This document shows positions 12,347-24,080 of a DNA stretch of 64,000 nucleotides, one piece after another (position 1 is the first letter of the stretch; the number at the start of each line of letters is the position of its first letter). The notes beneath the pieces are model-generated. The model was not told the DNA's origin, searched no databases, and worked only from the letters and a program-made list of their open reading frames with translations. Origin of the DNA: Cylicocyclus nassatus (taxonomy: Eukaryota; Nematoda; Chromadorea; Rhabditida; Strongylidae); assembly GCA_958299035.1 (NCBI GenBank), contig CATQJL010000316.1, positions 34,041,441-34,105,440 of the forward strand. The letters run 5' to 3'. A program made the translations under genes and the position numbers.

Positions 12347-12522
12347 TATGAAATGTTTATGCTTTTGCACAAGCTTTTGTCCTCAAGTTTGAAACGAAAA
12401 TCTAAATAGTTTCGGATGTCTACGAAATTGGAAAATTTTTAAATTTCGTTCAAAAAAGTTCCACAGATCTTTCACGCGCTAATGCATGTACACTTTATAA
12501 GACCACTCAAATGTGCCGTTCC

Positions 12523-12931
12523 TGTATTTTTTTTTATTAGCTAAAAATCAAGATAGCAAAAATTTCCATGTTTTTACCAAGTGAAGCTGTGCTGTTCTTA
12601 CACCGACAGTTGTGTGCTAAACCCATTAGAAGTACAACCACGTACTTTCTATGGAACCACGTGTAGTACAACCATGTACTTTCTATACTATAGATTCTTA
12701 GCTTTCTACAAGCTCTGCTTCCCGATAAATGGTGAGTTGAGTGTGGAATAACCAAGTGACGAAAGCCAACCTCAATTTTTCTAGAGAACTAGGGCGCACA
12801 GAAATAAAAATTTACGGTTGTACTTCTAAGCGCTGGTAGTGTACAACTGTCAGTGTAAGAACGGCATAGCATCACTTTGGTGAAAACATGGAAAATCTCG
12901 TTTTCTTGTTTTTTAGCTAATAAAAAATACA
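12523..12931. mobile_element. Palindromic element inside the mariner-type copy
   Basis: TGTATTTTTT followed by ATTAGCTAAAAA at the left recurs inverted at the right. Arms share the CATGTTTTxACCAAGTGA and GTACAACxACxG blocks. An AGTACAACCACGTACTTTCTA motif is tandemly repeated near 12,628-12,690. The target site is not certain. Confidence 0.6.
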
Positions 12932-13671
12932 GCAACAGCACATATGAGTGTTTGATGTGGAGTTTATAAGCGTGAGCGAGTGAGAGATCTGTAAGACTCT
13001 TTTAAACAAAAATAAAGAAATTTCCAATTTTGTGGGCATTCCAAACTTTCTAGAATTTAGTTTCAAACTTGAGATGGATTGAAGTTGGTGCGAAAATATA
13101 AATGCCATTCCATAGACTTGGTTTGTTATTGAACGGTATTCTGATGCCTATTTAGAAAAAGAAGTATATGGCTTATCATAGCGAAAACTCAAAAGTAAAA
13201 AGACTTATGGGACAACCTAATACACTGGGTCGGTCCGAAAACTCGTTCCGTTTTTCAGACCAATCCTTAAATCACTTAGAATAATGATAGACAAACGCTC
13301 TAAACTTGGTCCAAACTTCTGTCTCTTTTTAGTGGTCGTCATATTTTCTCCCGACTTTGATGATCGTTTGAACAATCGTTAGAATCTGCAACTCATAGTT
13401 TTCACCTAACCTGAAGCATAGGTGCGATAGGGGGAGCCGGGCTCTCCCCAGGTGAAGGGGGTCTTGGCTGTTCCCGACCTTCCAGGGTGAAGGGGGTATG
13501 TGAGTCTAGGGGGGGGGAGGAAGAGAGAAAAGATAAAAAAGCGTGGTATGAAGAGCTCTAATTTGTACCTTATTTAGGCACAAATTGAAAAAAAATTGAA
13601 AATTTTCAAAAAAAAAATTAAAAAATTTAAAAAAAATTGATTATGAAGATCTGTGCTCCTGTTTCACTGCA

Positions 13672-14867
13672 TCAACAAAAAACGAAAGCAATAAGGTTTA
13701 TCCCAAAAGATGTACAAGTTAGGAACAACTTCATTTCCTGCACATCATCATCAACAACATCACTATCGCTAACGTCAGAGACAACAAGTTCGCTGCCTGA
13801 AAAATCTTCTTCTTCCTCCGAAAGGTCATCGGGGTAGAAGTAGAATTGCGTGCTAAAGCGTTCTGAGTCGAAATTGGATTTGAAACTTTCTTCTTCTTCT
13901 AAGCGCTTTTGTGATTTTTTTCCTGGCCCTCTGGGCACCAGGAAGTCAGCAGGTAGGTGACCAGTTTCTTCATACCATTTTTTAGGATATTTCAAAAAGT
14001 CGTACGGCAACAGCCTGTCTGGACACTTATACCAATCCTTGGAATGAAGTTTTTAGATAACAATGTGTTTAGTAGAAGGTTGACAAATCTTAGGTATTTG
14101 CTTAGATGCTCTATCGTTGTACGACTTCTGCGTTGTGTTCTGATAACAGAGTAGATAGAAAATTTCTTTCTCCACCTCTGCCGTGCTAGTCGGAATGGAA
14201 ATTAGCTTTGCTAGTAAGTCCATCAGATTTTTGCGGTAAGTAATGGGAAAAGAGCCAGATCGCATATGCTTTCGCAACACGGGAAGGAAATAGTGCATAC
14301 TTTTTTTGGGCCTTGTCGAACTCTGGCTTCACCTCCTCTGGCATACGTCCTGTTAGTTGATTAGAAAGCTGCTCAACTTCTTCTTTAACAGCATCTGCGG
14401 AATAGCCGAAAAAAGGAGGTACTATGTTGCGCGTTGGTTTTTTTTTCAATATCATAGGTCAAAATGTCACAAGGCGAATAACTTTCAAAAGCATAAAGCA
14501 CAGAGTTGGGTTCGCACTCCAGCCGGGATCTAAGTGCAGTAACTATGCTTTGTACTAACACCTTCCTTTTGTTCATATCCATGTTTGTGAATTTAGCAGC
14601 CTTGAATTCTTCAACAACCTGAAGATCAGCAATGGACTTCCTGGACATTTCCTCATTGAAACTAGACAATCTGCTTGGATTCCTTATGCAGGAAATCAGA
14701 GAGTATCGCTCAATTGCCAACTCTGTATCAATGTCGACAACATTTTCGTCGGCGTAAGATTCTCCTTCTGCCTCGCTGTTGAACTGGAACACATGCGAGT
14801 CATCTGCGATTTTGTAAAGTATTTTGCCTGCCGTTTCCTCTTCAAACTGCCAACCTTTCCAAAACAT
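13672..14867 (-). pseudogene. hAT-like transposase, C-terminal part, frameshifted
   Basis: Four consecutive minus-strand open pieces (14,867-14,385, 14,455-14,186, 14,298-14,053, 14,010-13,672) read as one protein once shifts near 14,440 and 14,290 and a stop near 14,053 are allowed for. The third piece contains LAKLISIPTSTAEVEKE, resembling the C-terminal dimerisation region of hAT transposases, where a PxSS/TxxVE motif follows a run of leucines. The last piece has KKWYEETGHLPADF, then an acidic tail (DLSEEEEDFSGSE). The N-terminal BED finger and most of the catalytic region are not seen. The position inside matching TIRs supports a transposase origin. The family call rests on motif resemblance only. 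Confidence 0.6.
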
Positions 14868-15258
14868 TGAGGGTTTATATCAATAACATGTTATTCTTCT
14901 GAATGTCTTAGAGTTTTTGATTTATTGAAACCAACCATTCTCTACAAATCAGAGAGTGAGTCTAGGCGGTTTATCGAAAGTTATCTTCTTCAGCACTAGG
15001 TTTACAGAGTGTGGATTCCAGAAATGGGCGGGTTTTTGTGTGAAGGTGTGGAATACCAATCCCCCATACTTTTTTGAGTGTGTGCTAATAATGATGGCAT
15101 AACTGTCAATCAAAAGCGCATTTTTTACCAAAAAACATAAACATATAACAACGATAAGCACGCTCAAATAGAGCGTTCCCTCACGTTCCAGTTAGTGCTG
15201 ATAACGATGTCAATCCACAGCACATTTTTTACTATTGACTTGCTCCACCTCGCTCTTA

Positions 15259-15959
15259 TTAGGTCGTCCAGAAAGTTTTTGGGCATGAATTTCAAAATTC
15301 ATAACTTCTGATTTTTCCACGATTTGACTGCTTTCACTTTTATGTGAAAGGGTAAGTCATGCTTTTTATAATGACATCTCAGCTGCTTAGTAATGGTCAT
15401 CTGTTGCATAAATAGAAGCGATAGAAGAAAAATGGTAAAAATTTTAATTTTCTGTGTAGGGTCATAAAAAATCGGAGACTTGCAACAAAAATCGGAGCAG
15501 TCAGTACTGTAGGTTTTTTCACCAGCTCTTTCTAACAGTGCAAAGTTTGCGCCGATTGAGCGTCTCAATAAAAAGTTATGATTTTTCTGAAAAATGCCAA
15601 AATAAATCAAATTCGCCTTTTTCTATTGCTTGCGGAAATCATAACTTTTCATGGAGACGCTCAATCGGAGCAAACCTTGCACTGTTAGAAAGAGCTGGTG
15701 AAAGAACCTACAATATCGACTGCTCCGATTTTTGTTGCAAGTTTCTGATTTTTTTTGCTACACAAAAATTCAAATTTTGAGTGATTCTGGTTTTGAGCTT
15801 CTATCTATGCAACAGATGACCATTACTAAGCAGCTGAGATGTCATTATAAAAAGCATGACTTACCCTTTCAAATAAAAGTGAAAGTAGTCAGATCGGTTG
15901 GAAAAATCAAAAGTTATGAATTTTTGAAAATCGTGCGCAAAAACTTTCGGGACGACCTA
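15259..15959. mobile_element. Palindromic mariner-type MITE
   Basis: Left end TTAGGTCGTCCAGAAAGTTT; inverted right end TAGGTCGTCCCGAAAGTTT; TA on both sides. The arms (about 330 bp each) share AGGGTAAGTCATGC, CAGCTGCTTAGTAATGG and AGCTCTTTCTAACAGTGC blocks and meet near 15,605. No intact protein is present. The open frames on each strand mirror one another. Confidence 0.85.
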
Positions 15960-15964
15960 TACAA

Positions 15965-16710
15965 TGTGTTGGCTTTCATGGGTCACCGAAGCAAATGATT
16001 TTTAGAGCCGGGAAGCAAAGAAGCCCTAACATGCTGTATACCATTCGAAAGCTGAGATCATGGAGAATCGAGGTGGACCGTCGAATTTTTTCTAGGTCTT
16101 CTGTGCCGCGAGATATGAGGGATTTATTGTGCTTTAAAAATTAACTGATTTTGTGTCCTCACTTTCTGCTCTCCAGATGAATGCTACGAGAAACTCGACG
16201 GTCTACATTTGTTAAAGAAGACTTGCTCTTTAACACAGATAGATAATCAGCAGTGATTGTGTCTTCATTTGGCAGAAATCTGCTGTTGAAAATGACCATG
16301 TTTTCAGATAAAATGCGGTGTATCTCTCGGTAGAGGGGGGCTAGAAAGAAGTCGACGGTCTAGATCGAATCCCCTTTTCCTGAGCTTTCGAATGGTATAT
16401 AGGTTGCTGGGCGAAAAAACTAACCAGTTTTCAAAAATGGGGTGGAGATATTTACTATTAGCTTGCTGCAACCCAGCTCCACCAATGTATTGGCTTTTAT
16501 CGGTTACCGGAGCAAATGATTTTTAGAGCCGGGAAGCAAAGAAGCCCTAACATGCTGTATACCATTCGAAAGCTGAGATCATGGAGAATCGACATAGACC
16601 GTCGACTTTTTTCTAGGTCTTCTGTGCCGCGAGATATGAGGGATTTTATGTGCTTCAAAAATTAACTGATTTTATGTCCTCACTTTCTGCTCTCCAAAAT
16701 GCTACGAGGA
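15965..16710. repeat. Foldback with a duplicated left arm
   Basis: A 220-bp block (15,965-16,178; GAGCCGGGAAGCAAAGAAGC, ATACCATTCGAAAGCTGAG) is repeated directly at 16,500-16,700 with few changes. Between them, a diverged inverted copy runs from about 16,330 to 16,410 (the ATTCGAAAGCTCAGG and CTAGACCGTCGAC blocks on the minus strand). The structure is a foldback whose left arm was later duplicated. Confidence 0.65.
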
Positions 16711-17147
16711 TAAATAAATAATATAAATAAACATAATTACCGTTTCTTTTGTAAATTTATGAGTGTACTTGTTGCTTGAGGTACTTAGCCTGCAAAACCT
16801 TTTAGTAACTATTTTTATCATATTCTCAGTGTACAATACCAATCTCAGCCCAGGTGAAGGGGGTCATCGGGAGTTTGGCCTCAAAGTGAAGGGGGTAAGA
16901 TCCATCACTCCTCCTATCGCAACTATGCCCTGAAGTCAGCTCTTGCAATTTTCATTTCATACTCTTGGAATAGCTTCGATAAAAGTTCTATGGAGTAAAC
17001 AAAATGCAATATGATACAAATGTCTGACATTCACAGCTGACTTTTTCAAGTTCATGAAATTTTTTGATGCTATCAGGCTCCATATTTAAGCATCCTGCAT
17101 CTCAAAAGAACATTCAAAGGCAAGCAGATAGGGTCATTCCATACAGC

Positions 17148-17797
17148 TACCCTCTTCTTACAAGGGGAGGGCCTCGTTCGGTGTGGGGTTCCACGCGTGA
17201 TGCATATCATTGTGCTGGACTTGGGGCACTAATACCTAATCCGTGTTCCTTAGCTGCTCAGGGATCTTCTGGGAAAAGTTACGAGCGATGGTTTTCCAGG
17301 ATGACCACAGATCGCTTAGTTAGCGGCGCCGAGAAAGGCCAGTTGTGCAGGGATGGCAGAGTGGATAGCTGCAGAGACTATAGAGAAAGTGGTGAAAAGT
17401 CTGGAATACTTATGTTCTAAACATTCTTGCATTTTTGCAAATTATCCAACAAATGCTGGTGTTTCTCTGATCAAGGACCCTCTAAGGATACATATCAAAC
17501 AGTACAATCTACAAAATGGAAGAATGTTTGGGACATAGGTATTCCGAACTTTTTACCACTTCCTCCATAGTCTCCACATTTATCGACTCGAGCATCCCTC
17601 CACAACTGACATCTCTTGGCGCCGCTAGTTAAGCGATTCGTGATCATCCTGGGAAAACCATCGCTCGTAACTTATCCCAGAAGATCACTGAGCAGCTAAG
17701 AAACACGGATTTGACATTAGTGCCTCAAGACCAGATACAATGGTATGCATCACGCGTGGAACCCCACATCGAACGAGGCCCTCCCCTTGTTAGAAAG
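17148..17797. mobile_element. Foldback element, arms of about 290 bp
   Basis: The left arm (17,148-17,437) pairs with the right arm (17,506-17,797). Shared blocks are ACAAGGGGAGGGCCTCGTTC, ACGCGTGATGCAT, GAGCGATGGTTTTCC and GTTAGCGGCGCC. Plus-strand open frames here are by-products of the palindrome. No target duplication is evident. Confidence 0.75.
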
Positions 17798-17799
17798 CT

Positions 17800-18270
17800 T
17801 TTACCTCTTGTTTCGTAAAGGCTTCGAGAATAAAATCATCGCAAACATTAGAACCTCTTAGGCTCTACCCCGAAAATTCAAAACTTGATTTTTCGAAGTG
17901 GTTACTGACATATGTCTTGTAGAATTAGTGTACAATATGGCCGATTTATGGAAGTTTCAAATAGTGAAGATTTGTTGGTGTTCGAAGCTTTGTGTATTTT
18001 ATGAGTTCGCAAAAGTGAAGACTTTCAGAAGAACCATTTTAACAAATACGAAAAGCCAGTTAAAGTCATTCGAGCAATAACCAGAGAAAGCGATCGCCAT
18101 TGGTACAAAAACATAATTTCTAGAGAGAGGAAGAAATTCTGCATCAAACGTTTTTACGACATCTGCCATTTGTTGTCATACATAGATTAAAATTGGGCAC
18201 GCTTCTCGGTAGTACTTCATAAGACTCTTGCCAGCCTGTGGGCATTTAAGGTGTCTACGTACTGCATTTT
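17800..18270. other. Intergenic stretch, no gene seen
   Basis: A GAGAGAGGAAGAAATTCTGC block near 18,121 resembles mariner MITE interiors at 46,110 and 26,250, so a relic of that family may be present. No ends were identified. Confidence 0.3.
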
Positions 18271-18279
18271 CGCAATCCT

Positions 18280-18590
18280 TATCCCCCCCCCTCGAGAATG
18301 GGTTGCGAAATTTTTGAAAGTTACTTACATGTGTTATACTATGCAAGCAGCTTGTTTTTACTTATATTGGAATTATTTTTGAAAATTTCAAAAAATTCAA
18401 ATTAGTGTTGTAAAGGAAAATTTTCGGAAGTTGCCGCCACCTCCATTTTTGGAAATTTCGGGGTTATGGGCACGCAAAAATTTTGGAAAGCTTCCCCAAA
18501 ATTTTTTCGGAGTACGTGGCTGACACCACCCGCCTTTCAACAGGAGAAAATTTTTTCGTTCCCCCACTCACCCCTCCGCCCCCGAACAAA
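18280..18590 (+). mobile_element. hAT MITE relic (CAGTGGCG family)
   Basis: The interior matches the intact copies at 20,777 and 30,575 in order: GAAATTTTTGAAAGTTACTT, a CTTGTTTTTACTT block, and TTTTTTCGGAGTACGTGGCT. Both ends have lost the CAGTGGCGTACC terminus. Confidence 0.6.
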
Positions 18591-18991
18591 CTTGGGTAAG
18601 CTGACCAAAACTTATACAAGGCAACACTACTCATTCTACAAGCATAGGCTCTTAACAATAAGGCACAAAGTGCTTCCCGTTGGCATTAGAAAATTGCTGA
18701 TTTTCCCCTAACTTTCGGCCACTTTCCATTCTTCATGTATCATTCTTCTCTGTAATATCGAATCGTCGTTCGTATGTTTCTGTGTCATAATTCTTCACTG
18801 CATTTTTATGAGACAGCTTTTCAGCGTTTTACCCACATCGTTTTCAATCGGCGCAATCACAACGTCTTCTTCCGTATTCTGCTTTCCTTTCGTTAACCAC
18901 GAGCATTCATGTGCTTGCCCAACTTGCGTAGTTTTGGCAGCTTCTTTATCACTCTATTTATTTTTTATTTTATTTATCTTATTCATTTATA

Positions 18992-19668
18992 CAGGGTGTC
19001 CCAAAAAAATGTGCACACTGTATGATTGTAAATAACTCTCTTATAGTGAAGTGTTTCAAGAAGCTTTAGGTACCATTTTGTAGAGCGAGGTTCAACTTAG
19101 ATTTTCGGTGTAGAGCGGATCGCCGATCGCTCATTCTTACTGTAGGAGTACGGTAGAAAACTTCAAACATATGGTGTCACTGTGAAAAAAGCGGCCGTTT
19201 CAAAAATTTTCAAAAAAATGTGGAAATTTGTGTAATAGGGTTTTTATGGACCCTGAGTTCAATACCCAACTCTTTACAAGGTTGAGAAGCTTTCTAAACG
19301 GTGTAACCGCAACTTTTTAAGGAACACTTAAAACGTCTGCTACTGCTTACCTCGCATAATTTTTCAATGAAGCATTACGAAGAGTTGCGAACTTCACATT
19401 TAGAATCAGCAGCTCTAGTTAGCCCAGTGTGAGAGTTTTCAGGTTGTTTTGGTTTCTTTTTGGAACAAAATATGGCCTTTCATGGCTTAAAACCTTCTTC
19501 AAAGTTTCTAATGTAATCCTATAGTAAGAATGAGAGATCGGCGGTCCGCTCTACGCTGTAAATCTAAGGCCTCGCTCTACAGAATGGTACTTAAAGCTTC
19601 TCGAAACACTTCACTACAAAAGAGTTATTTACCATCAAACAGTGTGCACATATTTTTGGGACACCCTG
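18992..19668. mobile_element. Palindromic TA-flanked MITE (GGGTGTCCC family), copy 2
   Basis: Ends CAGGGTGTCCCAAAAAAATG and its inverse, with TA at each junction. Arms share AATAACTCTCTTATAGTGAA, GGTACCATTTTGTAGAGCG and the ACTGTAGGAxTACGGTAGAAA blocks. Very close to copy 4 at 45,331. Confidence 0.85.
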
Positions 19669-19669
19669 T

Positions 19670-20300
19670 ATATATACACTCATGGTGCACCATTAATAAG
19701 ACAGAAATCGAAACAAAAAATCTGCACACAAAAGAAAAGACAAAGACCAACAAACCTCAGTCACAAGAGAGTTATGCAAATGAGCGCAACATAGATACCG
19801 AAGCTCCTGCCATAATGAAATAGACATTCTACACCAGCAAAGCGAAGGAAAAAGCGCTTTGTCCAATTTCCTAGAACCTTGCTTTCTCTAAAATTTATTA
19901 AGACCCTGTTTTTGGGCGTCAGCGAGCCCCCCGGTAAAAGCTAGCTGACTTAACCCCGAAGAATACGTGTTTTAGGCGAGAGCAAGATTCGAAAGGAAAG
20001 TGGTAGGAATAAACATCTACCAAATGTGAGCAATTGATATCTGACCAAGTAGGGGGAATGGGCTACGCTGAAAGGATAACTTCAACTCGAAAATCAGATG
20101 AATGAGGCTGGTTGATCTAATCAGCATACATTTCTAAACTGGTTAGTAACATCGCAAAAACAACAGAAAGTTATTTAGTAAATTCAGTCTCATATGATGA
20201 TATCAAGAGCACTCGGTGCGACTGCAGCGAAACGCAAAACAGTAAAAGTATGAAGAAGTCTCCTGTAAAAAAGAAGCAACAGCACGGAAAGTCTCCGCAA
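19670..20300. other. Intergenic stretch, no gene seen
   Basis: A lysine/threonine-rich plus-strand frame runs to 19,823 but begins inside the MITE and has no splice support. Nothing else is recognised before the retrotransposon fragment. Confidence 0.35.
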
Positions 20301-21245
20301 TCAACAAGAATCATTCACTTGCATGAGGTCGACACTCCTAAGGCTACGCTGAAGATACGTTTTGCGCAGAGAGCACATGAGGAGGTATTCGGTCAAGCCA
20401 CCTGGACGTTCTATATAAGAAACTATTAAAAACACGCAAAGACGCTTTCTGTTGATACGAGGATAATGAATGTTGAACATACCCGCCCTAGCAGTAGGTC
20501 TAAATATCCAGTACTTACTTGCATTCAGCCTGAGTTCTTTCCGCAAGAGTCGAAAAGCAAACGAGATCGTGGTACATACGTCTCTGTTCTAAGGTTTTCA
20601 TTGTCAAACGTTTCAAACGACTTTCATATCTTGGCATCTTGGAGTAACTTATGCTTTTGCGGCATCTTAGGAACAAAATACGAGTGAATGTTAGCTGGAC
20701 TTTTTCTGGTTTTGAGATGTTCTTTTTCAAAAAAAAATTCCAAACTATAGAGCAATGTTCTAAATGAGGTAGCACACAGTGGCGTACCGAGGGGGGAAGG
20801 CGGGGCCCCCCCCCCGAGAACGGGTCGCGAAATTTTTGAAAGTTACTTACATGGGTTATAAAATTGTGCAAATGACTTGTTTGCACTTGTAAATAATTTA
20901 AATAATTTTTAAAATTTTTTAAAAATTCATTTTAGCCTTATAAAAAATTTTTTCGGCTGACGCCACGCCCCCTTTTTCCAGATTTTAGGGGCCGGGAACC
21001 CGCAAAAATTTCTAGAAACATTCCAAAAAATTTTTCGAAGTGCGTGGCTAACCCCACGCACCTTCATTAGAAAAAAAATTTTCGTCCCCCCCCCCCCCGA
21101 GCCGAAATCCTGGGTACGCCACTGGTAGCACATAGGACTTATAAAGGCGTTTTAAAATAAAGGGGTTATCTATGTGTATAGTCCGAAGGATTGTGAATAA
21201 AGCCGAGTACGTTTTGCTTACCACTTTGTCTATGTGATTTGAGCC
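20301..21245 (-). pseudogene. Jockey/CR1 reverse transcriptase fragment, split by a MITE
   Basis: Minus-strand pieces match the 3' half of the reverse transcriptase at 38.9-40.4 kb. From about 21,245 to 21,125 the reading includes HIDKVVSKTYSALF and LKRLYKSYVLP. After the inserted MITE it resumes with CVLPHLEHCSIVW, KPEKVQLTFTRIL and LEQRRMYHDLV, then changes frame into RKELRLNASKYWIFRP and FNIHYPRINRKR toward 20,301. The catalytic palm (YxDD) is absent, so this is a 5'-truncated copy. At the position where the copy at 39,128 has a stop after KY, this one reads KYW, showing that stop to be a mutation. Confidence 0.85.
20777..21124. mobile_element. hAT MITE (CAGTGGCG family) in the jockey fragment
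   Basis: The TIR CAGTGGCGTACCGAGG...TACGCCACTG is flanked by a perfect 8-bp duplication GTAGCACA (20,769-20,776 and 21,125-21,132). It interrupts the retrotransposon frame between YVLP and CVLPH; the repeated residues are the translated duplication. It is non-coding, with C/G runs just inside both TIRs. Confidence 0.92.
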
Positions 21246-21249
21246 AGAA

Positions 21250-21640
21250 ATTCTGTATATTTCTAGTGGCCAGTGTTTTTGTTTACATAAGCAAGAGTAC
21301 ATAAACAGCGTGAACTTCGTTATGCATACACTTATGGTACAACAATGATCACTGTTGCACAAGATACTTGATTTGCAGCGTACACGAGTGCACCTTACTT
21401 AATGTTAGTGCTCAACGCAGACAAAAGTACACAAAGTACGTAAGAAGAAAGTGCCCGAAGCAAGTATAGTTTCTAGATTTCTTCCAGTGTCTAACAATAA
21501 CATACAATGATCTACGGAGTAATTGTGCTGGAGTTCACATAAACAGCAGCTAATTATGTTTGCAAATGAGAAGCGGTTAGTAGATAGGGGGGGGAGGAGG
21601 AGGGGAAGCATAGATGAAAAAAATCATTTTATTGTACTTT
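21250..21640. other. Intergenic stretch
   Basis: Nothing is supported apart from the poly(A) signal of the following minus-strand ORF at 21,628-21,633. Confidence 0.35.
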
Positions 21641-21990
21641 TTAATTAAGTACTTCATTTCTGAATAACATTTTATGCTTATTTTCTTTGGCAATAGATGC
21701 TACTTAACATCCACAAAACCCATACACAGAATAGATTCTTGAACACGGTTAATTTTCTCAAGAACAGAGACTGCCCCTCTGCATAGAGCAGTGATCCCAA
21801 ACTTGAGAACCTTTAATTCCTCTTTCATTGCCGAAATTGCAGTCCACAAAGGTGAAGTGCGATGTGAATAGGTGTGTAAGTGCTGTAACGGGCAATGACT
21901 GCATTGGTTGATGTGCACAAATAAGCCCGATGCGATTCGCAATAGCCGTCCTTTTTCTTCAGCCACGAATGGAAACAGATAAAGCAACAT
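21628..21990 (-). CDS. Small hypothetical protein with downstream poly(A) signal
   Basis: A 96-codon ATG-to-stop frame occupies 21,990-21,700. AATAAA lies on the same strand at 21,633-21,628, 66 nt past the stop, a normal distance for a 3' end. The protein starts hydrophobic (LLYLFPFVAEEKGRLL), has a Cys/His-containing centre (INQCSHCPLQHLHTYSH) and a mixed amphipathic C-terminal half (MKEELKVLKFGITALCRG). It does not overlap any recognised repeat. It could be a single-exon gene or the last exon of a larger one; the ATG is not protected by a clear promoter. I do not recognise the family. Confidence 0.35.
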
Positions 21991-21999
21991 TCTACTCTA

Positions 22000-22540
22000 C
22001 GCTCTCACAAATATAATGATAACAAAACCAGCATAAAAAAGCAATTAGGAGTGCAAACAATTAGATCTACACCCATTAATCAGTGGTAGAAACCTAAGCA
22101 ACTACTGCAAAGCTACGTATTTCATCACAGCGCTTGCGGTAATTCTAAAAGAGATACCACACGACGTATGCTTTAGAAAAGTACATGTCTATACTACAGT
22201 TCGACTTTGCATTTTTTCTAGAATTATGTTTCATTTGCAGAAATTTCAAATTGGTTTTTATGCTAGGTGTTGTAGACATCGATAACGGCATTTGAGAATA
22301 TATATATCAATTTACTCGGTGCCGAAAGAGTTTGAATGAACCTCATTGTCTATAACTATCAGGTTGGTCAAAAAATGGTGTTCGTTTTTTTAACCATCAA
22401 ACCTATTTCCCGAACAACTTTTTTCATCAAACCTTTTTTTTTACATACGCTTTGCAATCATTAAAAGGCTTCCTTTATGTGCTTTCTAATGGGTGCAATT
22501 GGTCTATCCTCATCTGCGGAAATTGCGCCAGCAAGTTGCA
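22000..22540. other. Intergenic stretch, no gene seen
   Basis: AT-rich sequence with no repeat match or exon found between the small ORF and the ATTCG element. Confidence 0.4.
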
Positions 22541-23356
22541 CACTATACTTGGGTCCGAATCGAATAGAAGTTCGATCATTCGAATAAAACATTCGAATAT
22601 ATTCGAATTCGAAATTCGATATTCGGAGTTCTTCCATTTTCGAATAATATTCGAAACTCGAATAATTGAGAAAACGGGGTTTCGAATAAAATTCGAAACT
22701 CGAATAATCAAAAAACAGGGTTTCGAATAAAATTCGAAACTCGAATAATCAAAAAACAGGGTTTCGAATAAAATTCGAAAACTCGAATAATCAAAAAACG
22801 AGGTTTCGAATATTATTCGAAAACTCGAATAATCAAAAAACGGGGTTTCGAATGGATTTTATTCGAATGTTTTATTCAAATGTTTATTCGAATTCGTATT
22901 CGAATGAACTCCGTAGTCAGAGCTGAGTATCAAGCTTACTTCGTCCGCGTTTTTTTTTTCGCAAAACTCGGTAATGCATCTTTTGCAACCGTTATGACCT
23001 CTGAACTGTATGGAGAGTCGCATTCTTTCGACTGCTTGCGACAATAGAAAAAAAACATAGGTGGATTTTAATTGATGTTTTTTCGATCAATGAGATTGTT
23101 CGCACTGCTATTGGCACCAAATCAGCAAAGAAGCTACTAAATTCAAGCTCATGTTCAGAGTTCATATATTGAAAGTGTTTTGAAATGCTTGTTTTTCTTT
23201 CTTTACGCCACATTAGTGAGCCGTCTTGCTCGCATAAGTTATATTGCACAACTGCCTCTCTTCGCTACCTTAGAGATTTTTTACGAATTGGTGTATTTTG
23301 AGTAAAGGAAACGCAGTGCTGTACGCGGTTTGCCAGTTAGGAGATGTCTTCAAATA

Positions 23357-24080
23357 CAGGGTGTCCCAGAAAAATGTATCAAACGTTTGATCTTCAATGA
23401 CTTCCCTATATAAGAAGCTTTCGCGGATTTTTAAGTGTCAATAGAGCTCGGTTCAACTTAGATTTACAGTATAGAGCGAATCACCGATTTCTCTTAATTA
23501 CTGTAAGATTAGGGTAGGATTTTTCGACTAATTTTAAGCTTCTGACAGACGAGAACTGCTTCTAAAAAATTCCAAAATAAAAGACCGAATGACGTTAAAC
23601 GGAGCTTTTTGAGGATGCTGAATCTAATTACAAAGTTCTCCGCTACCGTACTCCTTATGTTCCTACGATATCGCACTGAAATGCTAATTTTTTGGCTTTT
23701 TGTAACGTGTCCGTAAATGCAGCTTTGATTTAGTAAATTTTGAAAAAAAACCAAAAAATTTAGCGTTACAATGCGCACACCGTAGGAAGATGGGGAGTAC
23801 GGTAGCGGAAAACTTTGAATTAAATTCAGCATCCCCAAAAACCTCTGTTTAACGTCGGTTTTTTGGAATTTCTTAGAAGCAGTTCTCGCCTGTCAGAAAC
23901 TTAAAGTTAGTCGAAAAATCCTACCGTAATCTTACAGTAATTAAGAGGAATCGGTGATGCTCTACACTGTAAATCTAAGTTGAACCGAGCTCTACCATAT
24001 GACACTTAAAGATCCGCGAAAGCTTTCTATATAGGGAAGTTATTGAAGATCACGTTCGATACATTTTTTGGGACACCCTG
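23357..24080. mobile_element. Palindromic TA-flanked MITE (GGGTGTCCC family), copy 3
   Basis: Ends CAGGGTGTCCCAGAAAAATG and its inverse with TA flanks. Arms carry ACTTAGATTTACAGTATAG and GATTTTTCGACTAATTTTAA-type blocks inverted. It lies inside the ATTCG element and is therefore younger. Confidence 0.85.

Larger units (their letters stand above)
11560..13220. mobile_element. Mariner-type non-autonomous element
   Basis: The left end is TTTAGGTTGTCCCACAAG; the right end, inverted, is TTAGGTTGTCCCATAAG. Homology between the ends runs about 100 bp inward. TA lies at both outer junctions. The TTAGGT...CAAAAG-like terminus is characteristic of the mariner/Tc1 group. No transposase frame survives. 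Two unrelated palindromic elements (11,671-12,346 and 12,523-12,931) lie inside, so this element is older than both. Confidence 0.75.
13417..16927 (-). mobile_element. hAT-type DNA transposon with decayed transposase
   Basis: The ends are CATAGGTGCGATAGGGGGAG and, inverted, CATAGTTGCGATAGGAGGAG. Flanks are ACCTGAAG and CCCTGAAG: seven identical bases with the eighth different. The TIRs are extended by GGTGAAGGGGGT blocks on both sides. Inside are a broken transposase (minus strand), a palindromic mariner MITE (15,259-15,959) and a duplicated foldback arm. The same TIR (GGTGCGATA) closes elements at 27,243-33,684 and 43,721-45,082. Confidence 0.8.

Noticed and set aside
18586..18609. Minus-strand TTACCCAAGTTTG resembling the core of SL1
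   Set aside because: Only about 16 of 22 positions match. It lies in a decayed hAT MITE where the parent sequence (CCGAGCCGAAATCCTGGGTA) explains it, and no donor GT follows.
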